64,000 nt of DNA from Vannielia litorea (GCF_019801175.1 NZ_JAHVJR010000001.1:1364001-1428000), one strand, 5' to 3'; shown: positions 26,122-36,053, counted from the stretch's first letter. A program made the numbers and translations. Notes: generated by a model from the sequence alone, not told the origin.

Positions 26122-26700
26122 ATGTTGCGTTCCCTCTATGACTGGACGATCCGCCAAGCCACAAGCCGCTATGCGTTTTGGGTGCTGGCCGCGGTCGCCT
26201 TTATCGAAAGCTCGGTCTTTCCGATTCCGCCCGATGTGCTGATGATCCCGATGGTGCTGGCCATGCCGCACCGGGCCTGGCTCATCGCAGGCATCGCCAC
26301 CGTCTCCTCGGTGCTGGGCGGCCTGCTGGGCTATGCCATCGGCGCACTGCTGTTCGACAGCGTCGGCCAGCCGATCCTCGCCGCGCTAGGCAAGGGCGAC
26401 GCGATGGCCGAGTTCAACACCCGCTTCAACGATTTCGGCTTCTGGGCGGTGCTGACGGCTGGCCTGACCCCCTTCCCCTTCAAGGTGATCACCATCATGT
26501 CGGGCTGGACGGGGATGCCGCTGGCCACCTTCGTCATCACCTCGATCATCGCGCGCGGCCTGCGCTTTTTCATCGTCGCCGGGCTGCTTTGGAAGTTCGG
26601 CACGCCGATCCGCGATTTCATCGAACAACGCCTCGGGCTGATGTTCACCCTCTTCGTGGTGATCCTCGTCGGCGGCTTCTTCCTTGTGAGATACATCTGA
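26122..26700 (+). CDS. YqaA-family (DedA/VTT-like) membrane protein
   Basis: 192 residues with about five hydrophobic segments. The FIESSVFPIPPDVLMIP segment and the later GLTPFPFKVITIMSGW match the re-entrant loops of YqaA/DedA (VTT domain) proteins, a group that includes lipid scramblases and undecaprenyl-phosphate transporters. Probable inner-membrane transporter or flippase; exact substrate unknown. It overlaps dsbB in a TGATG junction, so the two form an operon. Confidence 0.88.
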   Translation: MLRSLYDWTIRQATSRYAFWVLAAVAFIESSVFPIPPDVLMIPMVLAMPHRAWLIAGIATVSSVLGGLLGYAIGALLFDSVGQPILAALGKGDAMAEFNTRFNDFGFWAVLTAGLTPFPFKVITIMSGWTGMPLATFVITSIIARGLRFFIVAGLLWKFGTPIRDFIEQRLGLMFTLFVVILVGGFFLVRYI

Positions 26701-27170
26701 TGCTCAAACGCTACGCCTCCCTCGCCGGTCTCGGCTCGCTCGCCATGGTGATCGGCGCATGGGTATTTCAATACGGCTTCGGAATGGCGCCCTGCGCGAT
26801 GTGCTTTTGGCAGCGCTACCCCCATTGGGCCGCCTTCGGCATCGCTGTGCTGATCATGCTGCTGCCGGGCCTCCATGCGGGCCACCGGCTGCTGGCCTGG
26901 CTCGGGGCACTGGCGGCGGCGACCACGGCGGGCATCGGCATCTTTCACACCGGCGTCGAGCGCAAATACTGGGATGGCCCCTCCTCATGCACCGGCACGG
27001 GCCTCGGCGGGATGGACGGCGCCTCGCTGCTCGACCCTACGGGCGCGGCCCCGGTGATGTGCGACCAGTCGGCGGGCGAGTTCCTGATGCTCTCCATGCC
27101 CTCGTGGAACGCGCTCATCTCTCTCGGGCTCATGGCGATCTGGATCTACGCCGCCACCCGCCGCGCCTGA
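26700..27170 (+). CDS. dsbB: Disulfide bond formation protein DsbB
   Basis: 156 residues, four-helix inner-membrane quinone reductase that reoxidises DsbA. It shows the CAMC redox pair (C32, C35) after the first helix and a second periplasmic cysteine pair (C97, C121), the full DsbB set. The ATG shares one base with the stop of the YqaA-like gene. The exported, cysteine-rich proteins of the first operon in this window would be natural clients of this pathway, though no specific link is shown. Confidence 0.9.
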   Translation: MLKRYASLAGLGSLAMVIGAWVFQYGFGMAPCAMCFWQRYPHWAAFGIAVLIMLLPGLHAGHRLLAWLGALAAATTAGIGIFHTGVERKYWDGPSSCTGTGLGGMDGASLLDPTGAAPVMCDQSAGEFLMLSMPSWNALISLGLMAIWIYAATRRA

Positions 27171-27245
27171 GCAAAAAAATTTTCACGAGAATTCTTGGTG
27201 CCCGAGAAATCTTCGGGAAGGCTTTTCACCCCGCTCCGCTGAGCA

Positions 27246-27515
27246 TCAATGATAGGTGAACTCACCGGTCACGTTGCGCCACTCACCGGGCGAGATCATC
27301 TTGCGATGGGTGAACCGCACCGAGTGCAACGGCCCCTCGATCTCGTCCTGCCAGAACTCGATGAACTTGAAGAGCCTCGGATGATCCGGCGCAAGGTCAT
27401 AGTCCTGCCAGATGAAGGTATTGAGAACGCTCTGAAAATCCGGCATCCGGTAGAACAGCTCCGCCGTCGTGAGCCCGTATCCCCTGAGCATGAGTTCGGT
27501 TTCCGATTCCGCCAT
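27246..27515 (-). CDS. usg: Usg family protein
   Basis: 89 residues matching the Usg family: LRGYGLTTAELFYRMPD, then the near-diagnostic FIWQDYDLAPDHP, LFKFIEFWQDEIEGPLHSV and a final short segment. Usg was named for its place upstream of trp genes, yet no trp gene is near here. Function not known; the small acidic protein lacks a signal peptide and is probably cytoplasmic. It is convergent with dsbB and divergent from gyrA. Confidence 0.9.
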   Translation of the reverse strand: MAESETELMLRGYGLTTAELFYRMPDFQSVLNTFIWQDYDLAPDHPRLFKFIEFWQDEIEGPLHSVRFTHRKMISPGEWRNVTGEFTYH

Positions 27516-27646
27516 ACCGCGTCTCCTTTCCGCCTCTCAATGTCACCCCCCTGTTACAGAGCTTGCCACGCTTCGATTACTTTTCAATAAAAACAACGCC
27601 CTATCACGGTGTTGCGTTGCACTTTTGCCTAAAAGGGAGGCGCAGG

Positions 27647-27676
27647 TTGCACCCCATATCGTGTTGGCTGTATAAA
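27647..27676 (+). promoter_or_regulatory. Candidate promoter of gyrA
   Basis: TTGCAC (27647-27652) and TATAAA (27671-27676) are separated by 18 bases, a good housekeeping-sigma promoter about 55 bp upstream of the gyrA ATG. No other gene on this strand could use it. Confidence 0.5.
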
Positions 27677-27731
27677 TCCGCAACAAAATCTAGAAGCGCC
27701 CAGCCCACGCGGCGCCGATGCGGGACCCCTT

Positions 27732-30527
27732 ATGAACGACACGCCAGAACCTCCTGAAAACACTGAGGATACTCCGCCCGAGCGCCCGGAGTACCACGGC
27801 CCTTCGATCACCATCGAAGAGGAGATGAAAGCATCCTACCTCGATTACGCGATGAGCGTGATCGTGAGCCGCGCGATCCCCGATCTGCGCGACGGCCTCA
27901 AGCCGGTGCACCGCCGCATCCTTTTTGCGATGCACGACACCAACAACACCCATGACAAACCCTACCGCAAATCGGCCCGTCCGGTCGGCGACACGATGGG
28001 TAAGTATCACCCGCATGGCGACGGCGCGATCTATGACGCGCTGGCGCGGATGGCGCAGGATTTTTCCATGTCGCTGCCGCTGCTCGACGGTCAGGGCAAC
28101 TTCGGCTCGATGGATGGCGATAAGCCCGCCGCCATGCGTTACACCGAGATCCGGATGGAAAAGGTCGCGGGCTCCCTGCTCGCCGACATCGACAAGGACA
28201 CTGTCGATTTCATCGACAACTACGATGGCAAGGATCAGGAGCCCACGGTCCTCCCTGCCCGCTTTCCGAACATGCTCGTCAATGGCGCGGGCGGTATCGC
28301 CGTGGGCATGGCCACCAACATTCCGCCACACAACCTTGGCGAGGTGATCGACGCGACGCTGGCCCTGATCGACGACCCCGATCTCGACAGCGCCGGGCTG
28401 ATGGAGCATATCCCCGGCCCCGATTTCCCCACTGGCGGGGTGATCCTCGGCCAGTCGGGCGCCCGCAAGGCCTACCTCGAAGGGCGCGGCTCGGTGATCC
28501 TCCGGGCGCGGACCCACACCGAGGAGGTCCGCAAGGACCGCTACGCCATCGTCGTCGACGAGGTGCCCTATCAGGTCAACAAGTCCTCGATGATCGAAAA
28601 GATCGCCGAGCTTGTCCGCGACAAGAAGCTGGAGGGCATCTCCGGCATCGCCGACGAGTCCGACCGGCATGGCGTGCGCGTGGTGATCGAGCTGAAGCGC
28701 GATGCCACCCCTGAGGTGGTGCTCAACCAGCTTTTCCGGTTCACCCAGATGCAAACAAGCTTCGGCTGCAACATGTTGGCGCTCAACGGCGGCCGGCCTG
28801 AAACGCTCACTCTGCGCGGCTTCCTTTCGGCCTTCGTGTCGTTCCGTGAAGAGGTCGTGGCCCGCCGCACCGCCTACGAGCTGCGCAAGGCCCGTGAGCG
28901 CAGCCACATCCTCTGCGGCCTCGCCGTGGCGGTCTCCAACGTCGATGAAGTCGTCGCCACCATCCGCGCCTCCGCCGACGCCGCCGAAGCGCGTGAAAAG
29001 CTGATGACCCGCCGCTGGCCCGCCTCCGAGATCGAGGGTTACATCCGGCTGATCGACGACCCGTCGCACACCATGAACGACGATGGCACCTACAACCTGT
29101 CCGAAGCGCAGGCCCGTGCCATCCTCGAGCTGCGGCTCCAGCGCCTCACCCAACTTGGTGTGAAAGAGGTCACTGACGAGCTCGAAGAGCTGGCCGGCAA
29201 GATCAAGGATTACCTCGACATCCTCCGCTCCCGCGACCGGATCATGGAGATCATCGCCAACGAGCTGAAAGAGGTGAAAGACGAATTCGCCGTGCCGCGC
29301 CGCACCGAAATCGTCGACTGGTCCGGCGACATGGACGACGAAGACCTCATCGAGCGTGAGGAAATGGTCGTTACCGTCACCCAGTCCGGCTACATCAAGC
29401 GCACCCCGCTGGCCGACTTCCGCGCGCAAAAGCGCGGTGGCAAGGGCCTCTCGGGCGGCGACCTGAAAGAGGAGGACGTGGTCACCACCCTCTTCGTCGC
29501 CAATACCCACACGCAGCTGCTGTTCTTCACCACCGACGGGATGGCCTACAAGCTGAAGACATGGCGTCTGCCCCAAGGCGGGCGCACCTCGCGCGGAAAG
29601 GCGATCATCAACATCCTGCCGATCCCGCAGGGCGTCTCCGTTGCCGCGATCATGCCGGTGGACCGCCCCGAGGAAGAGTGGGACGACCTCCAGATCGTCT
29701 TCGCGACCGACAAGGGCACCGTCCGCCGCAACCGCCTTTCCGACTTCACCAACGTCATGCGCAACGGCAAGATCGCGATGAAGTTCGAGGACGAGAACGA
29801 GGGCATGAGCCTCATCAACGCCCGTATCTGCTCGGAAGACGATGACGTGATGCTGGTCACCGATGCAGGCCGCGCCATCCGCTTCTCGACCACCGATGTG
29901 CGTGTGTTCAACTCGCGCAACTCGGTCGGCGTGCGGGGTATCAAGCTCTCGAACGGCGACAAGGTGGTCTCCATGTCGGTTATCCGCCACTTCGAGGCGA
30001 CCTCCGAGGAGCGCGTGGCCTACCTCAAGCAGCGCCGCCTCATGGCCGGGCTGACCGAAGAGGACGAGGCCGACGACGAAGAGGAAGTGGTGGCCGAGGG
30101 CCAGCTCTCTCAGGAGCGCTATGCCGAGATGTCTGCCGCCGAAGACCTGATCCTGACCGTCACCACCAAAGGTGCCGGCAAGATCTCCTCGTCGCACGAC
30201 TACCCGATCCGCGGACGCGGCGGCATGGGCGTCACGGCATGGACCAAGGGCATGCCCCACGGCCCGATCGTCGCCTGCTTCCCGGTCGAAATGCCCGATC
30301 AGGTCATGCTCGCCACCTCCACCGGCCAGTCGATCCGCTGCCCGGTCGAGGGCATCTCCTTCCGCTCGCGCTCCGCAGGCGGGGTGAAGGTGTTCAACAC
30401 CGCCAAGCGTGAAGAGGTAGTCTCGGTCGCCTGGATCGCCGAGCAGGACGAGGACGACGCCCCCGAAACCGAGGGCGGGACGGACGCTACGCCAGAGAGC
30501 GGGACCGACACCGGGGGTGAGGAATAA
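27732..30527 (+). CDS. gyrA: DNA gyrase subunit A
   Basis: 931 residues. The N-terminal breakage-reunion domain contains the catalytic tyrosine Y137 in AAMRYTE, and the C-terminal beta-pinwheel contains a GyrA box QKRGGKG (about residue 566), which separates it from ParC. It relaxes and supercoils DNA with GyrB. In the quinolone region [13 protein letters not shown]98 stands where E. coli has S83, while D102 matches D87. The acidic C-terminal tail ([12 protein letters not shown]...) is long. Its stop overlaps the next small gene in TAATG. Confidence 0.97.
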   Translation: MNDTPEPPENTEDTPPERPEYHGPSITIEEEMKASYLDYAMSVIVSRAIPDLRDGLKPVHRRILFAMHDTNNTHDKPYRKSARPVGDTMGKYHPHGDGAIYDALARMAQDFSMSLPLLDGQGNFGSMDGDKPAAMRYTEIRMEKVAGSLLADIDKDTVDFIDNYDGKDQEPTVLPARFPNMLVNGAGGIAVGMATNIPPHNLGEVIDATLALIDDPDLDSAGLMEHIPGPDFPTGGVILGQSGARKAYLEGRGSVILRARTHTEEVRKDRYAIVVDEVPYQVNKSSMIEKIAELVRDKKLEGISGIADESDRHGVRVVIELKRDATPEVVLNQLFRFTQMQTSFGCNMLALNGGRPETLTLRGFLSAFVSFREEVVARRTAYELRKARERSHILCGLAVAVSNVDEVVATIRASADAAEAREKLMTRRWPASEIEGYIRLIDDPSHTMNDDGTYNLSEAQARAILELRLQRLTQLGVKEVTDELEELAGKIKDYLDILRSRDRIMEIIANELKEVKDEFAVPRRTEIVDWSGDMDDEDLIEREEMVVTVTQSGYIKRTPLADFRAQKRGGKGLSGGDLKEEDVVTTLFVANTHTQLLFFTTDGMAYKLKTWRLPQGGRTSRGKAIINILPIPQGVSVAAIMPVDRPEEEWDDLQIVFATDKGTVRRNRLSDFTNVMRNGKIAMKFEDENEGMSLINARICSEDDDVMLVTDAGRAIRFSTTDVRVFNSRNSVGVRGIKLSNGDKVVSMSVIRHFEATSEERVAYLKQRRLMAGLTEEDEADDEEEVVAEGQLSQERYAEMSAAEDLILTVTTKGAGKISSSHDYPIRGRGGMGVTAWTKGMPHGPIVACFPVEMPDQVMLATSTGQSIRCPVEGISFRSRSAGGVKVFNTAKREEVVSVAWIAEQDEDDAPETEGGTDATPESGTDTGGEE

Positions 30528-30736
30528 TGGGGAGCGATCCCCAAACCCTCTCCTTCATCGCCGGTCTCATTCCGCTCGTCATCATCACGGGCATCGTGGT
30601 CGCCATCATGCTGGTGTCCGGCGCCCGCGCGGCCCGGCAGCAACGTACGCTGGACCGCATCCTCGAGCAAAACGAGCGCCAGACCGCCCTGCTCAAGGAA
30701 CTGCTCAACCGCTCCGGCCCACCGCCCTCCGGTTGA
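30527..30736 (+). CDS. Small single-pass membrane protein
   Basis: 69 residues: a short N-terminus, one transmembrane helix (about 9-31, FIAGLIPLVIITGIVVAIML), then a basic, helical cytoplasmic tail with TLDRILEQNERQTALLKELL, which may form a coiled coil. It starts in the TAATG overlap with gyrA (GAGGAATAATG), so translation is coupled to the gyrase gene. No family recognised. Confidence 0.7.
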   Translation: MGSDPQTLSFIAGLIPLVIITGIVVAIMLVSGARAARQQRTLDRILEQNERQTALLKELLNRSGPPPSG

Positions 30737-30746
30737 CGTAAGGACA

Positions 30747-30768
30747 CTTGCTTTCTGCAAGGATTTTT
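30747..30768 (+). terminator. Candidate terminator after the gyrA operon
   Basis: CTTGC (30747-30751) pairs with GCAAG (30757-30761) around a five-base loop and is followed by GATTTTTG. The stem is short, so this is only a weak intrinsic terminator, but it lies 11 bp beyond the last stop of the operon. Confidence 0.4.
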
Positions 30769-30905
30769 GTGCAACACATCACCCGGTTGTGCTTAACTGG
30801 GCCAACTACCGCCATTGAGACGCACTCTACTTTTCTGCAAAACCGTTCTACTAATTTTTAGCAGTCGTCGAATCGAACGATCAGAACAACGAGCAGGAGC
30901 ACAGA

Positions 30906-31772
30906 ATGCCCGCGTGGGACGACCTCAAGTTTGCACTGGCCCTTTCGCGCCATGGCCGGATGAACTCCGCCGCGCAGTCGCTGGGCATCAACGTTGCCAC
31001 CATGTCCCGCCGGATCGAACGCCTTGGCGAAATCCTCGGTCAGCCGCCCTTCGTGAAAAAGGCCGACGGCTGGGAGCCGAGCCCGATGATCCACGGCTTG
31101 CTGCAGATCGCCGAGGATGTCGAACAGCGGCTCGAAACCGAGATGAACAGCATCCGCAACGGCACCGCTGGCCAGAGCACCCGGCTGTCCATCGGCTGCC
31201 CGCCCATCGTCTCGCTCTTCGTGCTCTACCCCAACATCGCCCACCGCAGCCCTGCCCTGAGCAACGTGACCTACACCTTCACCCAGCGGGTGATGGAGGA
31301 CGGCCTCGGTGAGAATGATCTCGTGCTCCAGCACAAGCGCCCGGAGTCGGGCCGCGTGATCACCCAGAAGGTGGCCACCCTCACCTCCAGCGTCTATCGC
31401 CGCCGCGGCGCCAAGGAAAATTCGGGCTGGGTCTCGCTGAGCGACCACTTCGACCCGACCCCCTTCAATCAGGCGGCCTACCAGTTCTTCCCCGAGCCTC
31501 CCTCGATGCGGGTGCAATCGATGTACGAGCTCTACGAGATCGTCGGCGCCACCGACATGGCCGGTCCGCTGGTCGATATCGTCGCCGCCAGCAACCCCGA
31601 TCTCGAGGTCGTGCCCGGCGGCGAGGAGCTTTCGAGCACCGATATGTGGATGATCTACCACGCCTCCCGCAAGGGCGATCCGGTGATGGATGGCACCATA
31701 ACCTGGGTCAAAGAGAGCTTTGCGAAGATGCAAACCGCCCGTAGCGAGGTTGTTAACCTACGCCGCGCCTGA
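30906..31772 (+). CDS. LysR-type transcriptional regulator
   Basis: 288 residues. Residues 1-60 form a winged-helix of the LysR type: LKFALALSRHGRMNSAAQSLGINVATMSRRIERLGEILG. The rest resembles a divergent effector-binding domain with few clear motifs; it fits the VPGGEELSSTDMWMIYH segment near the end of this subgroup. It is expected to act in the cytoplasm as a DNA-binding regulator. A perfect palindrome lies just downstream of its stop, in front of the 31956 gene, which is a reasonable target. Confidence 0.88.
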   Translation: MPAWDDLKFALALSRHGRMNSAAQSLGINVATMSRRIERLGEILGQPPFVKKADGWEPSPMIHGLLQIAEDVEQRLETEMNSIRNGTAGQSTRLSIGCPPIVSLFVLYPNIAHRSPALSNVTYTFTQRVMEDGLGENDLVLQHKRPESGRVITQKVATLTSSVYRRRGAKENSGWVSLSDHFDPTPFNQAAYQFFPEPPSMRVQSMYELYEIVGATDMAGPLVDIVAASNPDLEVVPGGEELSSTDMWMIYHASRKGDPVMDGTITWVKESFAKMQTARSEVVNLRRA

Positions 31773-31835
31773 CCGGGAGGCTTACGTCAAACCCCTTGTT
31801 TACAAGGCGCGGATTGTTTCGTGCTGCGCGAATAT

Positions 31836-31852
31836 ATGTGCGGATTGCACAT
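31836..31852. promoter_or_regulatory. Palindrome ATGTGC-N5-GCACAT, candidate LysR-type operator
   Basis: ATGTGC (31836-31841) and GCACAT (31847-31852) are perfect inverted arms, and the 17-bp site contains the T-N11-A geometry preferred by LysR-type regulators. It is 104 bp upstream of the 31956 gene and follows the LysR gene. A second inverted repeat, CCTTG-4-CAAGG (31794-31807), just after the LysR stop may be a weak terminator. Confidence 0.45.
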
Positions 31853-31955
31853 TTTGTGTTTTCCGTTTTGCATAATTTTCTATTTTCACGTTAAGCATTT
31901 GCGCTCATGCTCAACTCAACGATGAGATACATCATCACTTGAGGCAGAGCAGATA

Positions 31956-32357
31956 ATGACCCTTACACCGATGGTGCAATGCGCCTTCCGCCTATCGTTC
32001 GCGTTCCTCCTCGCGAACCAGGCACTCTCCACGCTCGTGGTTCCCACCTTTGCCGCTCAGGCCTCAACCTGGCAAATGGGCTTTCGGGCCCCGGTGGAAA
32101 CCGCCCAGTTCATCGCCGTCAACGCGCTCCTGATCGTCATCGCGATCTGGGTCGCCTTCGGTATCCGTACCCGCCTCGTCACCTCCATCGGTCTGGTGAT
32201 CTACGCGGGCTACACCCTCACAAGCGGAGGATACGAGGCCGACAATCTCGGCATCGGTGTCCTTGTGGCCTGCGGCCTCGCCCTGCCCCTCATCGTGGCT
32301 GGCGGCGGCGCCTACTCCATGTACCGCAAAGGATGGTCCGGCTTGACTGATCTCTAG
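31956..32357 (+). CDS. Small four-helix membrane protein, DoxX-like
   Basis: 133 residues with four hydrophobic segments (about 9-30, 45-67, 73-90 and 97-115), the size and layout of DoxX-like membrane proteins, although I see no fully diagnostic motif. The second segment is followed by FGIRTRL, as in many DoxX-family members. Inner-membrane location is confident; function is not. A LysR-type regulator and a palindromic site lie directly upstream. Confidence 0.65.
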   Translation: MTLTPMVQCAFRLSFAFLLANQALSTLVVPTFAAQASTWQMGFRAPVETAQFIAVNALLIVIAIWVAFGIRTRLVTSIGLVIYAGYTLTSGGYEADNLGIGVLVACGLALPLIVAGGGAYSMYRKGWSGLTDL

Positions 32358-32507
32358 CATCGTAACCGCACTGGTCGAACGGACTTAACTTCAGGGGCGT
32401 CGCGTGTTTTGCGGCGCCCTCTTTTCTTTTGGCGAGGCATGTCAGACTTAACCCGGTCGTAACGGCCAGTGTGCATGGTCCTTCCGCACCACGCGGGAGA
32501 CCGGGCC

Positions 32508-32858
32508 TTGATCCTCTACCACTGCATGATCGAACTGAAGCAGGGCAGCCGCGCCCTTGGCTTTGCCACCGCCACCGAGGCCTGGATGACCTGGCTGCTC
32601 GCCAACGGCCATATCGGCAGCTACCGGTTGGTGCGCCGCAAGGTCGGCCTCGCCTCGGGGCGTCACACCGACTTCCTGCTCGATATCGAGATCCCCTCAC
32701 TGCGCGCCCTCGATACCGCACTCTCATCGCTCACCGAGAAGGGGCCGGATGCCGAGCGGCTCTATGAGCAGATGCACCAGATGATCGCTTCGATCGACGT
32801 GGGCCTCTACCGCCCCTACCCCGACCCGACCCAGCGCGAAACCATCGCGCTGGTCTGA
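32508..32858 (+). CDS. Conserved hypothetical protein, DUF6614-like
   Basis: 116 residues if started at the TTG at 32508. I choose that start because the product then begins MILYHCMIELKQG, as I recall for the DUF6614 family, and because CGGGAGA lies nine bases upstream; the first in-frame start at 32469 or the ATG at 32526 are alternatives. The pattern SYRLVRRKVGLASG and the C-terminal GLYRPYPDP also fit that family (name from memory). Soluble, alpha/beta ferredoxin-like in appearance. Function unknown. Confidence 0.7.
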   Translation: MILYHCMIELKQGSRALGFATATEAWMTWLLANGHIGSYRLVRRKVGLASGRHTDFLLDIEIPSLRALDTALSSLTEKGPDAERLYEQMHQMIASIDVGLYRPYPDPTQRETIALV

Positions 32859-32878
32859 GCGCCGCGCCGCCGCACAGG

Positions 32879-32893
32879 TTAACCATCCGTTAC
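32879..32893 (+). promoter_or_regulatory. Candidate CtrA binding site
   Basis: TTAACCATCCGTTAC matches the CtrA full site TTAA-N7-TTAA with one mismatch and contains the exact half-site TTAACCAT. It lies about 100 bp upstream of the outer-membrane protein gene at 32992. ctrA and its inhibitor sciP are encoded 9 kb away. Confidence 0.5.
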
Positions 32894-32991
32894 GGTAATT
32901 GTTCTAATTGAGCGCGAATTCGGGCAAACCTTAAGCTGAACGGACGGGCCGGTGGATCGGGGGCCCTGACACTCACATCGAGGATCAGACC

Positions 32992-33780
32992 ATGAAAACC
33001 CGCATCACTGCGGCAGCCCTTGCCGTGGCCAGCTTCCTGCTGCCCGTCCCTCTCAGCGCCCAAAGCTCCGCCATCGGCTTCTCTGCCGCCGAGCTCACCT
33101 TCGGCCACCTCTCGGGCGAAAGCGGCAGCCTCTCCACGCTCGACGCCAGCGCCGATTTCGCCATCACCGCGCATCACGGCTTTCAGCTCGATGTCGGCGT
33201 GGTCGACTATGGCGAGGTCTGGTTCGGCAATATCGCCGCCCACCTCTACCTCCAGCCATCGCAGCAGGCCAAATACGGCCTGTTCCTCGCCTATTCCGAT
33301 GCCAATGACACCGAGGCAAGCACCATCGAGGCCGGGATCGAGGGAATCTGGAGCCTGACCCCCGCCACCACCCTCACCGCCCGTGCCGGCATGGGCCGCG
33401 CCGACCCTTCGGAGATGGATTACATCTTTGGCTCCATCGGTCTGGAGCAGGCGATCACCGACCAACTCGCGATCACCGGCAGGCTCGCCGTGGTCGATGC
33501 CGATGAGGCCAGCACCGCCCTCACTGCCACCACGCTCGACCTCGGCCTGCGCTACCACCTGCCCTCCGCGCCCGTCTCGCTCTATGTCGGCGCCAGCCAC
33601 AGCCACATCTCCGGCACTATCTCCACCGACGAAACCCGCCTCGCCCTCGGCCTCACCGCCGCCATCGGCGGCCCCCGCAGCGCCCGTGCGCCCGCCGCCA
33701 CGCGCCAGTTCGCACCGGTTCGCCCCCTGCGCCCCCTGCTGGAGCGCAGCATGGTCTGGGATTTCGTCGGCCAGCGCTGA
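32992..33780 (+). CDS. Putative outer-membrane beta-barrel protein (YfaZ-like)
   Basis: 262 residues with a classical signal peptide (cleavage after LSA) and alternating amphipathic strands throughout, e.g. GFQLDVGVVDYGE and YGLFLAYSDAN. This suggests a small outer-membrane barrel similar to YfaZ-type proteins. The C-terminal end (VWDFVGQR) does not finish with the usual aromatic residue, so a periplasmic or surface beta-rich protein is an alternative. A candidate CtrA site is in front of the gene. Confidence 0.7.
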   Translation: MKTRITAAALAVASFLLPVPLSAQSSAIGFSAAELTFGHLSGESGSLSTLDASADFAITAHHGFQLDVGVVDYGEVWFGNIAAHLYLQPSQQAKYGLFLAYSDANDTEASTIEAGIEGIWSLTPATTLTARAGMGRADPSEMDYIFGSIGLEQAITDQLAITGRLAVVDADEASTALTATTLDLGLRYHLPSAPVSLYVGASHSHISGTISTDETRLALGLTAAIGGPRSARAPAATRQFAPVRPLRPLLERSMVWDFVGQR

Positions 33781-33819
33781 GGGCTTTCCAAATCGGGGCG
33801 GAGGCCCTATCTCCGCCCC

Positions 33820-35184
33820 ATGACCAAGCCCCTCCATATCATCGGCGCAGGCATGGCCGGCTCCGAGGCCGCCTGGCAGGCCGTTTCCGCCGGCCAGCCC
33901 GTGGTGCTCCACGAGATGCGCCCCCATGTCGGCACCTTCGCCCACCAGACCGGCAACTTTGCCGAGATGGTCTGCTCCAACTCCTTCCGCTCCGATGACG
34001 ACGAGCAGAACGCGGTGGGCCTCCTCCACTGGGAGATGCGCGCCGCTAAGGGCCTCGTGATCTCCTCCGCCGACCGTCACGCGCTGCCCGCCGGTTCCGC
34101 CCTCGGGATCGACCGTGAGCCCTTCGCAGAGTGGATAACGGGCCAGTTGAAGAGCCACCCGCTAGTCACTGTTTCGGAACAGGAACTCACCGCCCTGCCC
34201 AAGCCGGAAGACGGCCCGGCCATCATCGCCACCGGCCCGCTCACCTCGGGTGCGCTCGCCGAGGCAATTGCCTCTGAAACCGGCGCCGAGGCGCTCGCCT
34301 TCTTCGATGCCATCGCACCCATCGTCCATGCCGACACCGTCGATATGAACGTCGCCTGGATGCAGTCCCGCTACGACAAGGGCGAGACCGAAGAAGAGCG
34401 CACCGCCTACATGAACTGCCCGATGACCAAGGCCCAATACGAGGCCTTCATCGACGCGCTGCTCGAGGCCGACAAAACCGAGTTCCGCGAAGGCGAAACG
34501 GCGAAATACTTCGACGGCTGTCTGCCCATCGAGGTCATGGCCGAGCGCGGCCGCGAAACCCTGCGCCACGGCCCGATGAAGCCCATCGGCCTCACAAACA
34601 CCCACAAGCCGGATGAGAAGGCCTATGCCGTCGTCCAGCTCCGGCGCGACAACAAACTGGGCACGCTCTACAACATTGTCGGCTTCCAAACCAAGATGAA
34701 GTACGGCGCGCAAACCTCTGTATTCCGGATGATCCCCGGCCTGGAGAACGCCCAATTCGCCCGCCTCGGCGGCATCCACCGCAACACCTTCCTCAACAGC
34801 CCCACGCTGCTCGATTCCGAAATGCGCCTGAAATCCCAGCCCCATATCCGCTTCGCCGGGCAGATCACCGGCGTCGAAGGCTATGTCGAAAGCACTGCAA
34901 TGGGCCTCCTCGCCGGGCGCCTCGCCGTGGCGGAGCTGCGTGGCGAAACGCTCCCCCCGGTCCCGCAAACCACCGCCATGGGCGCGCTCGTCACGCACAT
35001 CACCGGCGGCGCCGAGGCCAAGACCTTCCAGCCGATGAACGTGAATTTCGGGCTCTTCCCCCCGGTCGACGCCAAAGGCGGGCGGCGCGGCCGCAAGGAC
35101 CGCTACAAGGCCTATACCGACCGCGCCAAGGAAGACTGGCAGGCATGGTTGAACTCTGCCGCGCAACCCGTTGAACCGGCGTGA
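33820..35184 (+). CDS. trmFO: Methylenetetrahydrofolate-tRNA-(uracil-5-)-methyltransferase TrmFO
   Basis: 454 residues. The FAD fold starts at once with [15 protein letters not shown], followed by ETG-type motifs of the TrmFO family such as [28 protein letters not shown]. It forms m5U54 in the T loop of tRNA using methylenetetrahydrofolate and flavin in the cytoplasm. Length is normal. The stop overlaps the GTG start of the next gene by four bases, so this tRNA-modification pair forms an operon. Confidence 0.96.
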   Translation: MTKPLHIIGAGMAGSEAAWQAVSAGQPVVLHEMRPHVGTFAHQTGNFAEMVCSNSFRSDDDEQNAVGLLHWEMRAAKGLVISSADRHALPAGSALGIDREPFAEWITGQLKSHPLVTVSEQELTALPKPEDGPAIIATGPLTSGALAEAIASETGAEALAFFDAIAPIVHADTVDMNVAWMQSRYDKGETEEERTAYMNCPMTKAQYEAFIDALLEADKTEFREGETAKYFDGCLPIEVMAERGRETLRHGPMKPIGLTNTHKPDEKAYAVVQLRRDNKLGTLYNIVGFQTKMKYGAQTSVFRMIPGLENAQFARLGGIHRNTFLNSPTLLDSEMRLKSQPHIRFAGQITGVEGYVESTAMGLLAGRLAVAELRGETLPPVPQTTAMGALVTHITGGAEAKTFQPMNVNFGLFPPVDAKGGRRGRKDRYKAYTDRAKEDWQAWLNSAAQPVEPA

Positions 35185-36053
35185 CATTCACCACCCGCTT
35201 CGCCCCATCTCCCACCGGCCCGCTGCATCTGGGCCATGCTTATTCGGCCATGCTCGCCCATGACATGGCCCTTGAGGCCGGTGGCACCTTCCTCCTCCGG
35301 ATCGAAGACATCGACCAGTCCCGCGCCCGCCCGGAATGGGAAGGGCAGATCTTCGACGATCTGCGTTGGCTTGGCATCTGGTGGCCCGAGCCCGTTCTGC
35401 GCCAATCCACCCGCCTTGCCGCCTACAGGAACGCGCTTGCGCACCTCTGGCGCGAAGACCTTCTCTTTGCCTGCACCTGCAACCGGCGCGACATTGCCGC
35501 CGCCGTCTCCGCCCCGCAGGAAGGCACGCGCCATTTCGGCCCCGACGGCCTGATCTACCCCGGCACCTGTCGCGGCAATGGCACCCGTGGCGGGCTCGTC
35601 GAAATGCCGGATGACACCGCCCTTCGGCTTGATATGCACAAGGCCATGAGCCTGCTCGCTCACCGGAACGACCTGCCTCTCCGCTATGTCGAAACCGGTC
35701 CGGAGGGTGCCGGAGAGCACCTGATCGACGCCGATGAGATGATCGAAACCGTCGGCGATGTTGTTCTCGCGCGGCGCGACATGGGCACCAGCTACCACCT
35801 CGCCGTGGTGATCGACGATGCCGCCCAGCAGATCACCCATGTGGTGCGCGGCGCTGATCTCGCCGAGGCCACCAAGATCCACGTTGTGCTCCAACGACTC
35901 CTCGGCCTGCCCACCCCGCGCTACCACCACCACCGCCTCATCCGCGACGACGCCGGCAAGCGCCTCGCCAAACGCGATGACGCCCGCGCCATTGCCCGCT
36001 ACCGGGATGATGGCCTCTCGCCCGAAGATATCCGCCGGATGGTCGGCCTCTAG
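35181..36053 (+). CDS. gluQ: Glutamyl-Q tRNA(Asp) synthetase
   Basis: 290 residues, a paralog of GluRS without the anticodon-binding domain. It attaches glutamate to queuosine in tRNA-Asp. The class I signature is [14 protein letters not shown] (HIGH-like) near residue 10, a zinc site is CTCNRRD with a later YPGTCR, and the KMSKS-like loop is GKRLAKRD near residue 257. GTG start inside a GTGA overlap with trmFO. The last four bases, CTAG, are palindromic and also hold the stop of the opposing hisI. Confidence 0.93.
   Translation: MTFTTRFAPSPTGPLHLGHAYSAMLAHDMALEAGGTFLLRIEDIDQSRARPEWEGQIFDDLRWLGIWWPEPVLRQSTRLAAYRNALAHLWREDLLFACTCNRRDIAAAVSAPQEGTRHFGPDGLIYPGTCRGNGTRGGLVEMPDDTALRLDMHKAMSLLAHRNDLPLRYVETGPEGAGEHLIDADEMIETVGDVVLARRDMGTSYHLAVVIDDAAQQITHVVRGADLAEATKIHVVLQRLLGLPTPRYHHHRLIRDDAGKRLAKRDDARAIARYRDDGLSPEDIRRMVGL

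Noticed and set aside
27690..30260. An 856-codon minus-strand frame opposite gyrA
   Set aside because: gyrA is certain on the plus strand, and the antisense product is His/Val/Ala-rich with no domain.
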